Shown here piece after piece: positions 1 to 9,653 of a DNA stretch of 64,000 nucleotides (position 1 is the stretch's first letter; every line of letters starts with the position of its first letter). Source of the DNA: Aptenodytes patagonicus. Lineage: Eukaryota; Chordata; Aves; Sphenisciformes; Spheniscidae. The position numbers and the translations under genes were made by a program. The DNA is taken from assembly GCF_965638725.1 (NCBI RefSeq), contig NC_134951.1, forward strand, positions 78,743,068 to 78,807,067. The letters are read 5' to 3'. The notes beneath the pieces are model-generated. The model had not been told where the DNA came from. It did not search any database and saw nothing but the letters and a program-made list of their open reading frames with translations.

Positions 1-1691
1 AGGCATAAAAGCTCTAGAGGCAGCCAGGAGCTAAGACTGGCCTTTTATTTAATGTCATTTCATTCTCCAATTCATTTCATGTCATTACTTCTCATATTTT
101 TATTTCATATTTTTACAGAACAATGTGAGGGGTTATTTCTGCAAACGGCATGTAATGAGTCAGACTGCTTTTCTTCATTTACAATCCTCCCTGTCCCCCC
201 CCTACCTGTCTCTGCCAGGTATGTGATTCACCCAAGAGAGCTTTGAACTCTGCTCCGGAGTAAAAAGCAAGGTAGCCACATCAACAAGATATAGCAGCTA
301 AAGTAATCAGCCTTAACAGCATCTGGCACAGACACTCCTGAGCTTGTCTGAGATAGTATGTTCATGTATTGTATTTCATGGTTACTGAAATCCAGAGAAG
401 ATACAGGCTCCTCTCCTGAGGTTGTGTGGGAGCACTAGTGCGGTGCTCAACGGGAGGTAATGAGTCCTCTGCAGCAGCAGCAGCTCAGGTGCTGACAGGA
501 GCTTATCTGCGCTATTGTTGCACTGCATTGTAATCTGCACTGAAGGAGATCAATGTAACAAAACTCATGGAAGGAGGTGATTTCTTTTACAAAATGTCTA
601 CAGGAGTTGATTATACCCATTCTAACTCAGTCTCTCATGAACTTTATTTGCTCACACACCTACACCCACACGCACAACAAGCACCTCTTGGTGCTGGACC
701 TCTATGCATCCAAGCGGTCTGCCCAGGATCACTGGTGGGGAACAAGGGATGCTGGCTCCTGAGTCTTCATCATGTCTCTGGGGTTATTTTTGATTAGCAA
801 TGGCTAATTAGTTTTTGGACAGATCTTTCATGTCATTTAGGAGTCAAGAGCTGTAATGGGATGGTCCTTTTCTGCAGCCTGTCTTCCTGATCTGTTAACA
901 GAAAAAAGGATGGCATAATGTGGTGTGCAGTCATGTAGTTCAAGCGCTAGAAAAGGAAGGACAAAGCACAGTGCATACCTTTCAGCTCTTACATTTTGGA
1001 TGGAGGATAGAGCATATATTACCTGAGTAATAATCTAAGAACTGAACTACAAAGACTAATAGAGAATTTTGATTTGCTTAGAGAATCAAGCAAAAACTTG
1101 AAATACAGTCATAAACAATAATACAGGAAATCAGTGAATATATTGACAGGACAAAAGAACTAGAAAAATAAGCTTCTAAGAGCAATGTACAGGCTTGCAA
1201 TAAGGACAGAGAAAGATAAGCACAGTCAGTGGGTTAGGATGAAGAACTTCATACTACAGAGTTGAAGGACAGAGGAGTTCATTGCAAGGGAAGTGTACTG
1301 GCTGTTTATAGTAGGTATTAGTACTATAATACCTATTATAGTAGGTATATAAGAAAGTAGTATTAGGTTAGGAATATGTATGAAACTTTGAATTTAATCG
1401 CAGTTCACTATGTTAGCTGGAAATTGGACCTAGATCTTTCCTGAATTATTTTTAGTGCATTTCCGATCTCACCATCTACCCACATTACAGTCAAATCAAT
1501 TTTCTACAAGTTCCTTCAGAGCCTGAGACAAGTGCCGAAGAGGAGTGTGTTTGATAGGCAGGGGGATGCATCCTCCAAAGGGCAACAATGACCGTAGCAC
1601 AGTCTGTGTTCCCTCCTACTTTTCAGTAGTGCAATGTATTGTCCAGGTGGACAATCATAAGTAATTATGCACATAAATACATGTGTATAAC
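1..1691. other. Intergenic DNA, nothing recognised
   Basis: AT-rich DNA with only short, uninformative open frames. No kringle, protease or other protein-family motif could be read on either strand. The serine-protease half expected downstream of the plasminogen-like kringles (they run leftward on the - strand) was specifically looked for here as a GDSGGP-type motif and not found. The only structure is an imperfect hairpin with a repeated arm at 1307-1348. Confidence 0.6.
1307..1348. repeat. Imperfect hairpin plus repeated arm
   Basis: A 13-base arm at 1307-1319 (TATAGTAGGTATT) pairs with 1328-1340 with one mismatch. The start of the same arm recurs as a direct copy at 1337-1348. It is AT-rich and short, so it may be chance or a replication-slippage product. 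No function is inferred. Confidence 0.5.
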
Positions 1692-2065
1692 TGTCCTGGT
1701 TTTGGCAGGGCTAGAGTTAATTTCCTTCCTAGTAGCTGGTACAGTGCTGTGGTTTGGATTTAGGATGAGAACAATGTTGATAACACACCGATGTTTTAGT
1801 TGTTGCTAGGTAGTGCTTACACTAGTCAAGGGCTTTTCAGCTTCCCATGCTCTACCGACTGAGAAGGCTGGAGGTGCACAAGAAGCTGGGAGGGGGCACA
1901 GCCAGGACAGCTGACCCAAACTGGCCCAAGGGACATTCCATACCATGTGACGTCATGCTCAGTACATGAATTGGGGAAAGCTGGCCGGGAGGCCCACTGC
2001 TCGGGGACTGGCTGGGCATCGGTCAGCGGGTGGTGAGCAATTGCACTGTGCATCACTTGCTTTGT

Positions 2066-2112
<47 letters not shown>

Positions 2113-2274
2113 GCTATTATTATTTTATTTCAATTATTAAACTGTTTTTATCTCAACCCACGAGTTTTTCTCGCTTCTACTCTTCCAATTCTCTCCCCCA
2201 TCCCATCGGGGCGGAGGGGGAGTGAGCGAGCAGCTGTGTGGTGCTCAGTTGCCAACTGAGGTTAAACCATGACA
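1692..2274 (+). mobile_element. Solo LTR of an avian endogenous retrovirus, (ATT)n class
   Basis: A 583-bp element begins TGTCCTGGTTTTGGC and ends CCATGACA, the TG...CA ends of a retroviral LTR. The flanks are ATAAC on the left (1687-1691) and ATAGC on the right (2275-2279), a 5-bp target duplication with one mismatch. No internal retroviral sequence is attached, so it is a solo LTR left by recombination. It contains a TGACGTCA CRE-like site in the U3-like part and an ATTAAA signal in the 3' third. Its first ~290 bp and last ~120 bp match the LTR at 47414-48004, but the middle is unrelated and holds an (ATT)15 run. At the TATA position it reads TACATGAA instead of TATATAAA, so promoter activity from that box is doubtful. 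Confidence 0.85.
2068..2112 (+). repeat. (ATT)15 microsatellite inside the LTR
   Basis: Fifteen uninterrupted ATT units sit just upstream of the ATTAAA poly(A) signal of the LTR. The LTR copy at 63783-64000 has a matching AAT-rich run at the same place on the other strand, so the tract belongs to this LTR class and was not acquired after insertion. Confidence 0.95.
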
Positions 2275-4224
2275 ATAGCAAAGACTAAGTTTGAGAACTT
2301 TTTTCTGTTGCAGTACTCAAAGGGAATGTTTTGTTAGCCGTATTGTCCTTTTTCAGAGAATTTTACCTTCCTCTTCCCCTTCCCCTTCATTGAGAGTTTT
2401 GCTCCTGTGAACTTGAGGAAGGGCAAGGGTTTCTGTTTGTCTTTGAATTTGCTTCCATTTTATTAAGCTGTGGTTGTGCCTTGTGAGACCATTCCCCTCA
2501 CTGTGCCATCCAGCCTCCCTTGCCCTGGTGCACTCCTCAATCCTAAGTCATCTGCCACTCTTGCCAGCCCTTTAGTGTGACCTGCCATGCTGCCAGGATC
2601 ATACTTTCTCTTGCTGACTCAGAATTACACACAAAAGACTGTCTTCACCTCAGCAGCTACATTTACAACCCATCTCAGAGGGTAATCTGTGTCCATGCCC
2701 AGAGCTGGATGTACTACTAACTCCCTGGATAAATACATAAAGTCTTTTCCTTGTCCCCCACTCATCCCAATGCTGGAATGTTCTTGCAGTAATCCTAGTC
2801 CTTCCAGCCTGACTGGTAATGACTTCAGTATCAAAATGTCCTTTGTCTGCTGAAGAGGGGACAAAGACTATGTCTATGCTAGGAAACTAAACATGGCCAG
2901 AACCTGGGCTTGCACACTATCCCATGACGGTGCAAGCTGTTTAATTGTTAGCATATTCCCTGGCATGGCTCTGGCCCATGCTGGCTAGCATGGTCTCACA
3001 CAGTGCCAAGACACAGTTTGGGAGCTGACAGAGTCTAGGGAGTTTCCCAGCAAGCAGCGTCCATTTCATTCTTAATAAAACCTAACAATGTTTGTAGAGT
3101 CTTAACCGCAGGCTGTACAAATGTTCTGACTGGCTGAGTAATGCCTGATGACATTGTATTCCTCTTTATTGACATTTGTTAGAACATATATGCAACTGCA
3201 GAAAATATCCAGTTCTGGATATATCCATATCTTTTATAAGTAGGACCTTACCATAAAATTAAAAAGATTTTTTTTTTCTTTGTCAGAAATTGAGAAAACA
3301 ACAGATGAGTCTCTTATAATTTTTAGGTCCAAGGACCCATGAACACATATGCATGTGAATTTGAGTAGGGATTCCTATCTAGCAATAGTTCTACTGAATT
3401 CAGTGAGCATTTCCCCACATAAGTGTTTGCACAGTGAAGGCTGGATAGCACAGTGAAGGGAATGGTCTTCCTCTCCCCAAGAAATTTAAAGAGCTCAATT
3501 AATTTCTCCGTCTTGAATCAGAACAGTCACAAAATCTCCAACAGTTTCACAAAAGAAACCTTTCACACACACACAAAAAAATGTTGATCAAAAAAGTGTG
3601 ATTTGGGATGGAACAGAAAATAAGAGATGAGCTGTTGGCACATTTGAACAGAGATTTATGTGGGAAGAAGTAACGATACACTGGAAGGATTTGAGGAAAA
3701 ATGACAGATGAGAAAGCTGAAAAGGACAGGAGTCAGTTAAATTAATTATATTAGTCTTATCGTTTCCATTCCAGTTTACAACTAAGGGTAGGCTTCCTAG
3801 CCATTGTGATTGCTTTGCCATATAAAACACAGTCCAGGCCATTGATGTTCAATTCTTCCATCTATTACTCTCTAAAGCACTTTAAAGGCTATTGCAGCTC
3901 TCTCAAATATTTATAAAGAGACAGTTTTGGAAAGCAGACAGCTATTTTGCCATATGTCTGGATGGCTGTTCTTCAATATGTTCTTGAAGATTAATGACAA
4001 CTCTTAAATTTTTTAAGGGCAATTTAAAGGGACCCTCTTTGTTTACATTTAGTCCACAATTTAAGTTTTGTGAAAAAATTACTGAAGGGTCATTTTTAAT
4101 GTTTGGACACGTGATTTTTTTTTTATCAAGCACATTCCCTTCTACTTTTAAGTACTGTAAGGCAACTGTGTGGAAAGCAAGAACAACTGGCTAACATAAG
4201 ACAAAAAACGCAAAACAAACATAC
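2275..4224. other. Intergenic DNA with a doubtful kringle remnant at 2640-2810
   Basis: Mostly featureless. This is where the second half of kringle 3 of the plasminogen-like pseudogene should lie on the - strand. At 2640-2810 the - strand reads DYCKNIPALG in one frame and TDYPLRW further on in another, which recall the kringle motifs NYCRNP and TTDPxxRW. The spacing is too long and the frames disagree, so I do not call an exon. Confidence 0.3.
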
Positions 4225-4392
4225 ACATTTGGGAAATCCCTTGCTGTTCTGTTGTAACGATGTGGCATCACCAAGCTCCAGGCTTGGCATTTCTTTCCCA
4301 TGACAGCAAAAGAAACTGTTCCATGGTAATCCAAGCCTCTCTCTCTCGATAGCACTCCTCTAGACTTGAAGACTGTGTTGACATATCAGCAT
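4225..4392 (-). pseudogene. Kringle 3 first-half exon, frameshifted
   Basis: The acceptor TTCATTACAG precedes the exon and the donor GTATGT follows. The - strand reads EECYRE at the start in one frame and, after a GA run, GLDYHGTVSFAVMGKKCQAW then PHRYNRTARDFP in another. This matches a kringle first half: C-Y-x-x-x-G-x-x-Y-x-G, then CQxW, then PH. NRT after the PH motif also occurs in plasminogen kringle 3. The run has one GA unit too many. Removing 2 nt makes the exon 166 nt, starting in phase 1 and ending in phase 2, exactly right to join a kringle second half. The +2 slippage in GAGAGAGAGAG therefore looks like a real frameshift, not a reading error. Confidence 0.75.
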
Positions 4393-5118
4393 CTGTAATG
4401 AACAGCAGAAATCAGTCCCTTAATTTAATTTACGTGTTTAAATTTAAAAAATAAAAAAAACCCAGAACCTTCAGGAAATAGGTAAAAGTGAGTTAGAAAA
4501 ATCAGACAGATTAGTAAGCAGTTACAGGAATGTTTGAGAACAAAGACCAGAAGGCATTTGTAAGGGTGTCTGGAACGACTTCATGCAACAGATGGTACTT
4601 GGTAGGAGCACTTGCATTTCAATTTCACTTCTGCATGCTGCATTTGTTTGTATTATGGAAGCAAAACCTTCACATACAGCTCTAAAATTTACTCAAATGT
4701 AATTTTTCATTATTTAGATTTAGTAGATTAATGTTCAGAGTTTAAAAAAATTGATTGTTATCCTTTTATTTATTTTTTTCTTTCATCCTCATTTCCACTT
4801 TCCCCCCACCCTGCCAATACATGCAATAAGAGATGTGGTGCCCAGTATTTTGATTTTTACCATATATCTTTAGTTGTGTTCATTTCTGATATGTTCTTAT
4901 ATTTACTTACATATAAAAAGAAAACTAGAATTCTCTAATTTGTCCATCTTGACTTAAATTTGTTGACTTAAAACCTTCAGTGTCAGTTCCCCTGTGATCA
5001 AAAGGCCCTATGTTCTATCCACGACTGAGAAAGCTTTGCAGCATGCATACAAGATCAATAAACAATCAACGGTACTGAGCAGAGTTTTAGTAGAGATTTT
5101 TACAACACAAATTACTAC

Positions 5119-5305
5119 CTTCCATTGTGTTTTGTGCTTCTGTAGCACAGCTGTATCCCCCCCCCTCATCTTCCCAGGGGCTTTTGATGCTGTCTCTGGA
5201 CACTGAGGAATGCCATAATACCGCCACCACATTGTGTTGGTGGTGATATAGCACCAGGGCCTCTTCTTACCATCTGGGTTCCTACAATAATTTATATCTA
5301 AACTC
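5119..5305 (-). pseudogene. Kringle 2 second-half exon, fifth cysteine lost
   Basis: The acceptor TCTATTTCAG is followed by a phase-2 start and [19 protein letters not shown]. The third, fourth and sixth kringle cysteines are present (NYC, PWC, PQC). The fifth, normally in the W-x-Y-C motif, is Tyr: the reading is WWRYYGIPQC, a TGT-to-TAT change. That would remove the C3-C5 disulphide every kringle uses. The exon end is uncertain. A GTAGTA donor gives 187 nt, which does not leave the expected phase 1, and a run of nine G (in - orientation) just before it could be the site of an indel. Compare plasminogen K2, which also has FPN before and RPWC within this half. Confidence 0.75.
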
Positions 5306-5799
5306 CTGAAATAGAGACATAGAGTGAAAATAACAGCATTCTGGAAGTCTGAAACCAGCTGTTTATATGAAGGTATAAAGTGTTTTCCTGACCCATTTAA
5401 TATTAGTTTTATTTACCAGAGTGTCATCATCACAGATAAAACATCATCCCATGTTGCTGTTCATTCACACTAGAGACACATCATTTCAATAAACTACTGT
5501 TTTGGAAGTGATCAACAAACCCTGTAATAGATGTTCTTTTGCTGGCCGTTACATGATTAGTTTTTCATACTTCAAGTTGTCTCTTTATGCTTGCAGTAAA
5601 ATAAGCCTACTGTAAGGTATGTGTACTGGCAGCTGACTAGTGCACTAAGACTGGCTCATATTCAAAATGCTGACCAGTCTCAGGTGGCTTTTGCACTGGA
5701 CCAGTTATGGGGAGATGTACTCTGACTTTTGCGGGGAGTATTTTACCTTGATAATACATTTTCAAACATAATTAGACTTCTGAAGTGTGTTCTGCACTT
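5306..5799 (-). other. Intron between the K2a remnant and K2b, nothing recognised
   Basis: AT-rich sequence without readable motifs on either strand. It would be the intron between the two halves of kringle 2 if the 5800-5898 remnant is real. Confidence 0.4.
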
Positions 5800-5898
5800 C
5801 CTTTTAACAGCAATCAGGCAGAAACATGACCAAGCTCAACATGATCCCACTCCACGAGGCTCAAGAGTGTAGCACTGGTAGGTGAATGAGCAGCGGTA
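5800..5898 (-). pseudogene. Possible kringle 2 first-half remnant with stop
   Basis: It lies exactly where a kringle 2 first half is expected, between K1b and K2b, behind a fair acceptor (CATTTTTCTTTCCAG). One frame reads YQCYTLEPRGVGSC, then a TGA stop at 5836-5838, then AW. This recalls C-Y...G...C-Q-A-W with the Gln position turned into a stop and about 15 residues missing between the first and second cysteines. The start phase does not fit K1b without an indel. Position supports the call more than sequence does; it could be chance. Confidence 0.28.
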
Positions 5899-6011
5899 CT
5901 GGAAAGAAAAATGTGAAATGTCAGCAAAGTTGGAGAGAGCAGGAAAAAGTGAGGGTAACAGACAAGACTAAGGTATGAGGAGAAGCACTGCAGGGTACAG
6001 AGAAGTAGAAG

Positions 6012-6058
6012 AACCCTACCCTAAGGAGAAGCCAAACCCTAGCCTAAGGAGAAGCCAA
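6012..6058. repeat. Two-copy tandem repeat, 23-bp unit
   Basis: Two adjacent near-identical copies share CCTAAGGAGAAGCC with a CCCTA-type start. It looks like a small local duplication between K1b and the K2a remnant of the plasminogen-like pseudogene. Confidence 0.7.
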
Positions 6059-6322
6059 ACCAAAGTCCATTATTCTATGCACAGTAACTGGACTTTATCA
6101 AACTACAACATTCTAGTGGCTGGGTTATGCCACAAGTCCACATGAACAAATTCAGCCTTATGAAGAAAAATGCTCTAAATTCACATGTAAAGCAAATCCC
6201 TGATTCAAAATAAAACAAACACAGAAGAATTTGAATATTCTCTCATACTTAAATATATCTAACAAAAGAAAAATCATGGTAGAGAACATAGTGGGGAGAA
6301 TGGAAGGAAGAAACAGACATAC

Positions 6323-6468
6323 TCTGGCCTTTACACTCTGGAATGCCACAGTAATCTGATCTGGTAGCAGGATCGGTTGTGAAACACCATGGTCTATTTT
6401 CATTCCCATCAGGATTCCTGCAGTAGTTTTCTTCAAACCCCACATGAGCGAAAATTTCAGGTGGAAAG
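6323..6468 (-). pseudogene. Kringle 1 second-half exon, intact in itself
   Basis: The acceptor TTTCTATTACAG, a phase-2 start, 146 nt, and the donor GTATGT leaving phase 1 form the pattern expected for a kringle second half. It reads [20 protein letters not shown] and then [21 protein letters not shown] in pieces, with all four cysteines of this half. It aligns residue for residue with plasminogen kringle 1, which has F-x-P...G-L-E-E-N-Y-C, PWC-x-TTDP, R-x-D-Y-C and EC. This is the best preserved piece and, taken alone, could pass for functional. It is broken only by its context. Confidence 0.85.
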
Positions 6469-7389
6469 CTGTAATAGAAAGAAAAATACCATTACAGAAG
6501 TGAATTTTTCTTTTTTTTCCAATGTTTGTGGCTCAGTTCACGCAACCTGAAAGCCAAGAAAATAGATACTCCTCTTGTGGATCTGATGTCTCTGCCTGAA
6601 TATTTTTCCATAAGATAAGCTGTCATAAAAAGTCTCTCTGTCGCCACTGGAATGCCCCGAAGAACCACCAGCCTCATGTCCACAGTTTACAGGAAATTCA
6701 ACCGTCTCAAAGGGCAACAGTACTCCTCTGTATTTTCATGCAGCTGATCTATTTGACTTTTATGGTCATACCTATTGTTTCTAACCTACAAGGTTTAAAA
6801 ACAGTTCACATAAAGAACTGTGACATTTTCTTTGGAAGATACAGAGAGAGGACACTGACTAAACAACAGAGGGTTTCCAGTAACACGAATGTCATACCTG
6901 TGTGAATCTACCTGAAGAGCAGATAGACCTTCCTGCATGCTTCTCATATAGTAACAATAACATATTAGCAGCGAAAAGGCTCATCAATATAATGATAATA
7001 TTTCAGTTTCATTTTTCACGTATTATCTCTTACCTAAACAACAAAATCCTGGCCCCATTTAAGTTAAGGATGAAATTTCCATTGTATTATTTTTTTCAAG
7101 TGAGTGTTTTGCTCGAACAAGGACCACAAAAACTGGAAGCATATCATACCATTTTGATCAAAATGGGACAAATTACACAGTGTCTTAAAAGCATATCTGT
7201 CTTGCTTATTTTTGTGGTAAGAGATAAAAGTCGGAGTGAGAGATGTGTGGAGGAAACTATTCATTATAAATTAACCTCAGCCATAAGTAACCGTCTTTGA
7301 TAATCTATGGTATAGAATTGCTTAAAGCACACTATTAATGGGTAGTTCAGAAAGGATCATTCATAATATTTAGACAAATGTGAGAAGAC
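6469..7389 (-). other. Intron within kringle 1
   Basis: The 921-bp gap between K1a and K1b. The flanking phases agree (K1a would end in phase 2, K1b starts in phase 2). The donor next to K1a, GTCTTC, is weak. No further kringle motif was accepted inside; an open frame at 6492-6683 was examined and rejected. Confidence 0.55.
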
Positions 7390-7492
7390 TTTCATGTGTG
7401 GAGTGTGCTACCCGCCCACTTCTGGCATAGCACCCCCTTCTGAGTTCTGTCTTTTATTCCTCTGCAATCCTCCCCCTTTCTTTTCTTGCACT
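7390..7492 (-). pseudogene. Kringle 1 first-half exon with in-frame stop
   Basis: After the acceptor TTATCTTCTAG the - strand reads, in phase 1, ECKKRKGEDCRGIKDRTQ then KGVLCQKWAGSTLHT and a TGA stop at 7392-7394. Without gaps this fits plasminogen kringle 1: E-C-K, ten residues to the RG, K/R-T two residues after the S/D position, G two before C-Q-K-W, and H six after the W. Two lesions are visible: the Tyr of the conserved Y-R-G is Cys, and the stop falls where plasminogen has Pro in the stretch after PH. Reading through the stop to the weak donor GTCTTC gives phase 2 and exactly the right spacing to K1b. The stop therefore truncates the product inside its first kringle. Confidence 0.78.
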
Positions 7493-9621
7493 CTAGAAGA
7501 TAAACTGAAACAAAATACACTGCTGATGAGTCAGTATCACTTTACATATGTCTTACCGAACTGACGTTCTGCACTTGTTATAACATATTTGGCAAATTTC
7601 AAACCTCGGTCCTACACAAACGTGCATGTTATTCCACTATCATCAATAAAAGAAAATTAGAGATATTAACAGAGTACTTACACAAGGAAACTCATTAAAG
7701 GTGTCCTGTTTTCAACAGGAAGGCCCTGTTGAAACTGAGAGGGGACAGCATATGAAGAGCAATAGGCCATTTTGTTCAAGCTGTTCTCCTGCTACAGTTT
7801 CTGGCAGTGTGTGACTTTGTCTCCAGCTTCCCGTGTAGCATTTGTGTTAAGATGTTATTTCTTTCATTTGTATTAATGGTGGCAAACTGAATAAAGCTCA
7901 TTCTCCTGGGAGCGGTACAGGGTAGTGTTGCTGAAATAGGTAGTGAAGAACACAGGAGAAGGCAGGGCAAAGACAGAGCCTTCATCAGTACAGGGTATTG
8001 CTTCTGAAGACAAATATTAGCTTAGTACATGGCAGAGGGGTTTTCCCAATCAATGCCCTGAGACTTCGCACTATTCCATTTTAGATCTCACTTGTAGTTT
8101 CCTTGCATGTTAGCCTCTTATCTTGTAAATGCCTTGTTCACAGAGGAGTCATGAGAATAAATATATGCAAAGTTATGAAATAATCAAATGTGATAGCAAG
8201 GAGGACCTTGGAAGTACGCAGACAGTGAGACAGAATACTTCACTTCTCTAACACCCCCTTACGGGATTATAAAGCAATGAATTTGTGAACCATCTGTGAC
8301 TCTCTCCATCTCTAATCTCAAATTCCTTTTGTTCTTCAAAATGGTTCCAGTTCAGCTACTCATTCACTTTTGCTCATAAAAAAATGTGCACCCTAGCTGG
8401 TTCAAGGCAAACAGAAGAGAATTTGGGTGGGATGCATACTCAAGTGGGAGTGAGACTTAACTGAATATCTAAGCAGCAGCAAGAAGAGGAAAATGTGGCT
8501 TAAACTGACAAGGACTTCAAAATAAAAATTTAAAACCTGATTTAAAAACATAAGCAATATGCATCATTGTGGTTTGAAGCCCATTCTATTATAAGCACAG
8601 AAATAGCACAGGAAAATTGATCAGGACAACCATAAAAATAAACTGATCTATTTGCTTTGCAGACACTTCTTTTAGAAATGAACTTGGATTAATCCAAAAT
8701 ATTTAAGAGGCACAATACCGCATTACCTGGAAGTAATAAGGATGATCAGATAACTCTTTCTTAATAACCCAGTGTACACACAGCACATTCCTGCTATATT
8801 TTATCATTTTTCTATGTATTCGTCATATGGTATTTCTGAAATACTACATAATTGTACAAAATGTACTGACATGCTTGTTACTGTATCTTAAAAATGCAGC
8901 TACAACAATAAAATAGGCTTATCTAATGTCTAAATGAAAATACACTAATATTTTTGATGTTACACAAAAGCTGATTGTGTACTGTGTTCACTGAAATGTG
9001 TACCCTAAATGCCCAAAGCTTTTACAGATAAACTAAAAAGCAACATAAATCTTTTTAAAAGTTTACCATATTGCTTAGAATTTTGTAAATCCACTTGTAT
9101 TTCCTTGAAAAACAAATCCTGTAACATCTAGGCAACTGAAAATTATATTTTAATCTGCTAAAAGCCTATTTTGCTCCTATTTTTATATGCAATAAGAAAG
9201 CCTCATCAACATGTAGTCACAGAGAAGAGTGAATGTTCTGTGCCTTTGCTCATGCTGCTTTTTAAAAGTTTGGATTTCAGAAAAGGAGGATTAAAATTAG
9301 GATTGCTAAATTTTGAAATATTTCATAGTAACAGAGGCAATAAGCAGACACAGGACCAGATCCACATTTCAATGGAGTTTAATAGATGTTTTAGCTGAAA
9401 TGAAATAGGGCTTTTTTTTAGGCTTTTAAAAGTCTAATTCTAAGAACATCAGAAAGACATCCTTGTCTACACTGTATCCTTTTCCCAACAGTAATTATAA
9501 AGGGATAACCAGGGAAATGACCCTGGATAACAGGGTATCCAAATACGGCAGTTTCTCTAGCACTGTCCCAGCCAGCCGTTTTCACACCAGCTTGATTGCA
9601 GCTTAATTTCTCAAGCCTGAT

Positions 9622-9653
9622 ACTCAAGTACCACTCAAGTGTGGTACTTGAGT
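9622..9653. repeat. Perfect 13-bp inverted repeat, 6-nt loop
   Basis: ACTCAAGTACCAC at 9622-9634 and its exact reverse complement at 9641-9653 flank TCAAGT. The loop repeats part of the arm, so the arms may have arisen by templated copying during replication. The stem is shorter than a typical microRNA precursor. Confidence 0.9.

Larger units (their letters stand above)
4225..7492 (-). pseudogene. Decayed plasminogen-like kringle gene, K1a to K3a
   Basis: Five kringle half-exons lie in transcription order from right to left: K1a 7390-7492, K1b 6323-6468, a poor K2a 5800-5898, K2b 5119-5305 and K3a 4225-4392. Plasminogen is the secreted zymogen of the clot-dissolving protease plasmin: a PAN domain, five kringles and a serine protease. 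Exon order, kringle half-exon phases and residue-level resemblance (for example CQKW in K1, NRT after the PH motif in K3) fit plasminogen better than HGF or MST1. Lesions in four of the five pieces argue for a pseudogene, or at least a gene under relaxed constraint. No convincing signal peptide, PAN exon, K4, K5 or protease exon was found. The neighbour MAP3K4 is also next to PLG in human, supporting a PLG-family identity. A true PLG probably lies outside the window, so I give no symbol. Confidence 0.72.

Noticed and set aside
2640..2864. - strand frames resembling NYCRNP and TTDPxxRW, tested as kringle 3 second half.
   Set aside because: The two motifs are in different frames, about 40 nt too far apart, with stops between them. 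At best a heavily decayed remnant.
6492..6683. - strand open frame next to K1b, tested as a kringle first half (KYSGRD...STRG...SHKH).
   Set aside because: The cysteines and Trp are absent. The true K1a exon was found at 7390-7492 with a gap-free match, which makes this region intron.
7776..7985. - strand open frame starting MKALSLPCLLLCSSLP, tested as a signal peptide or PAN exon of the plasminogen-like gene.
   Set aside because: The hydrophobic start has no PAN sequence after it. The alternative frame with PAN-like bits has a stop and wrong spacing.
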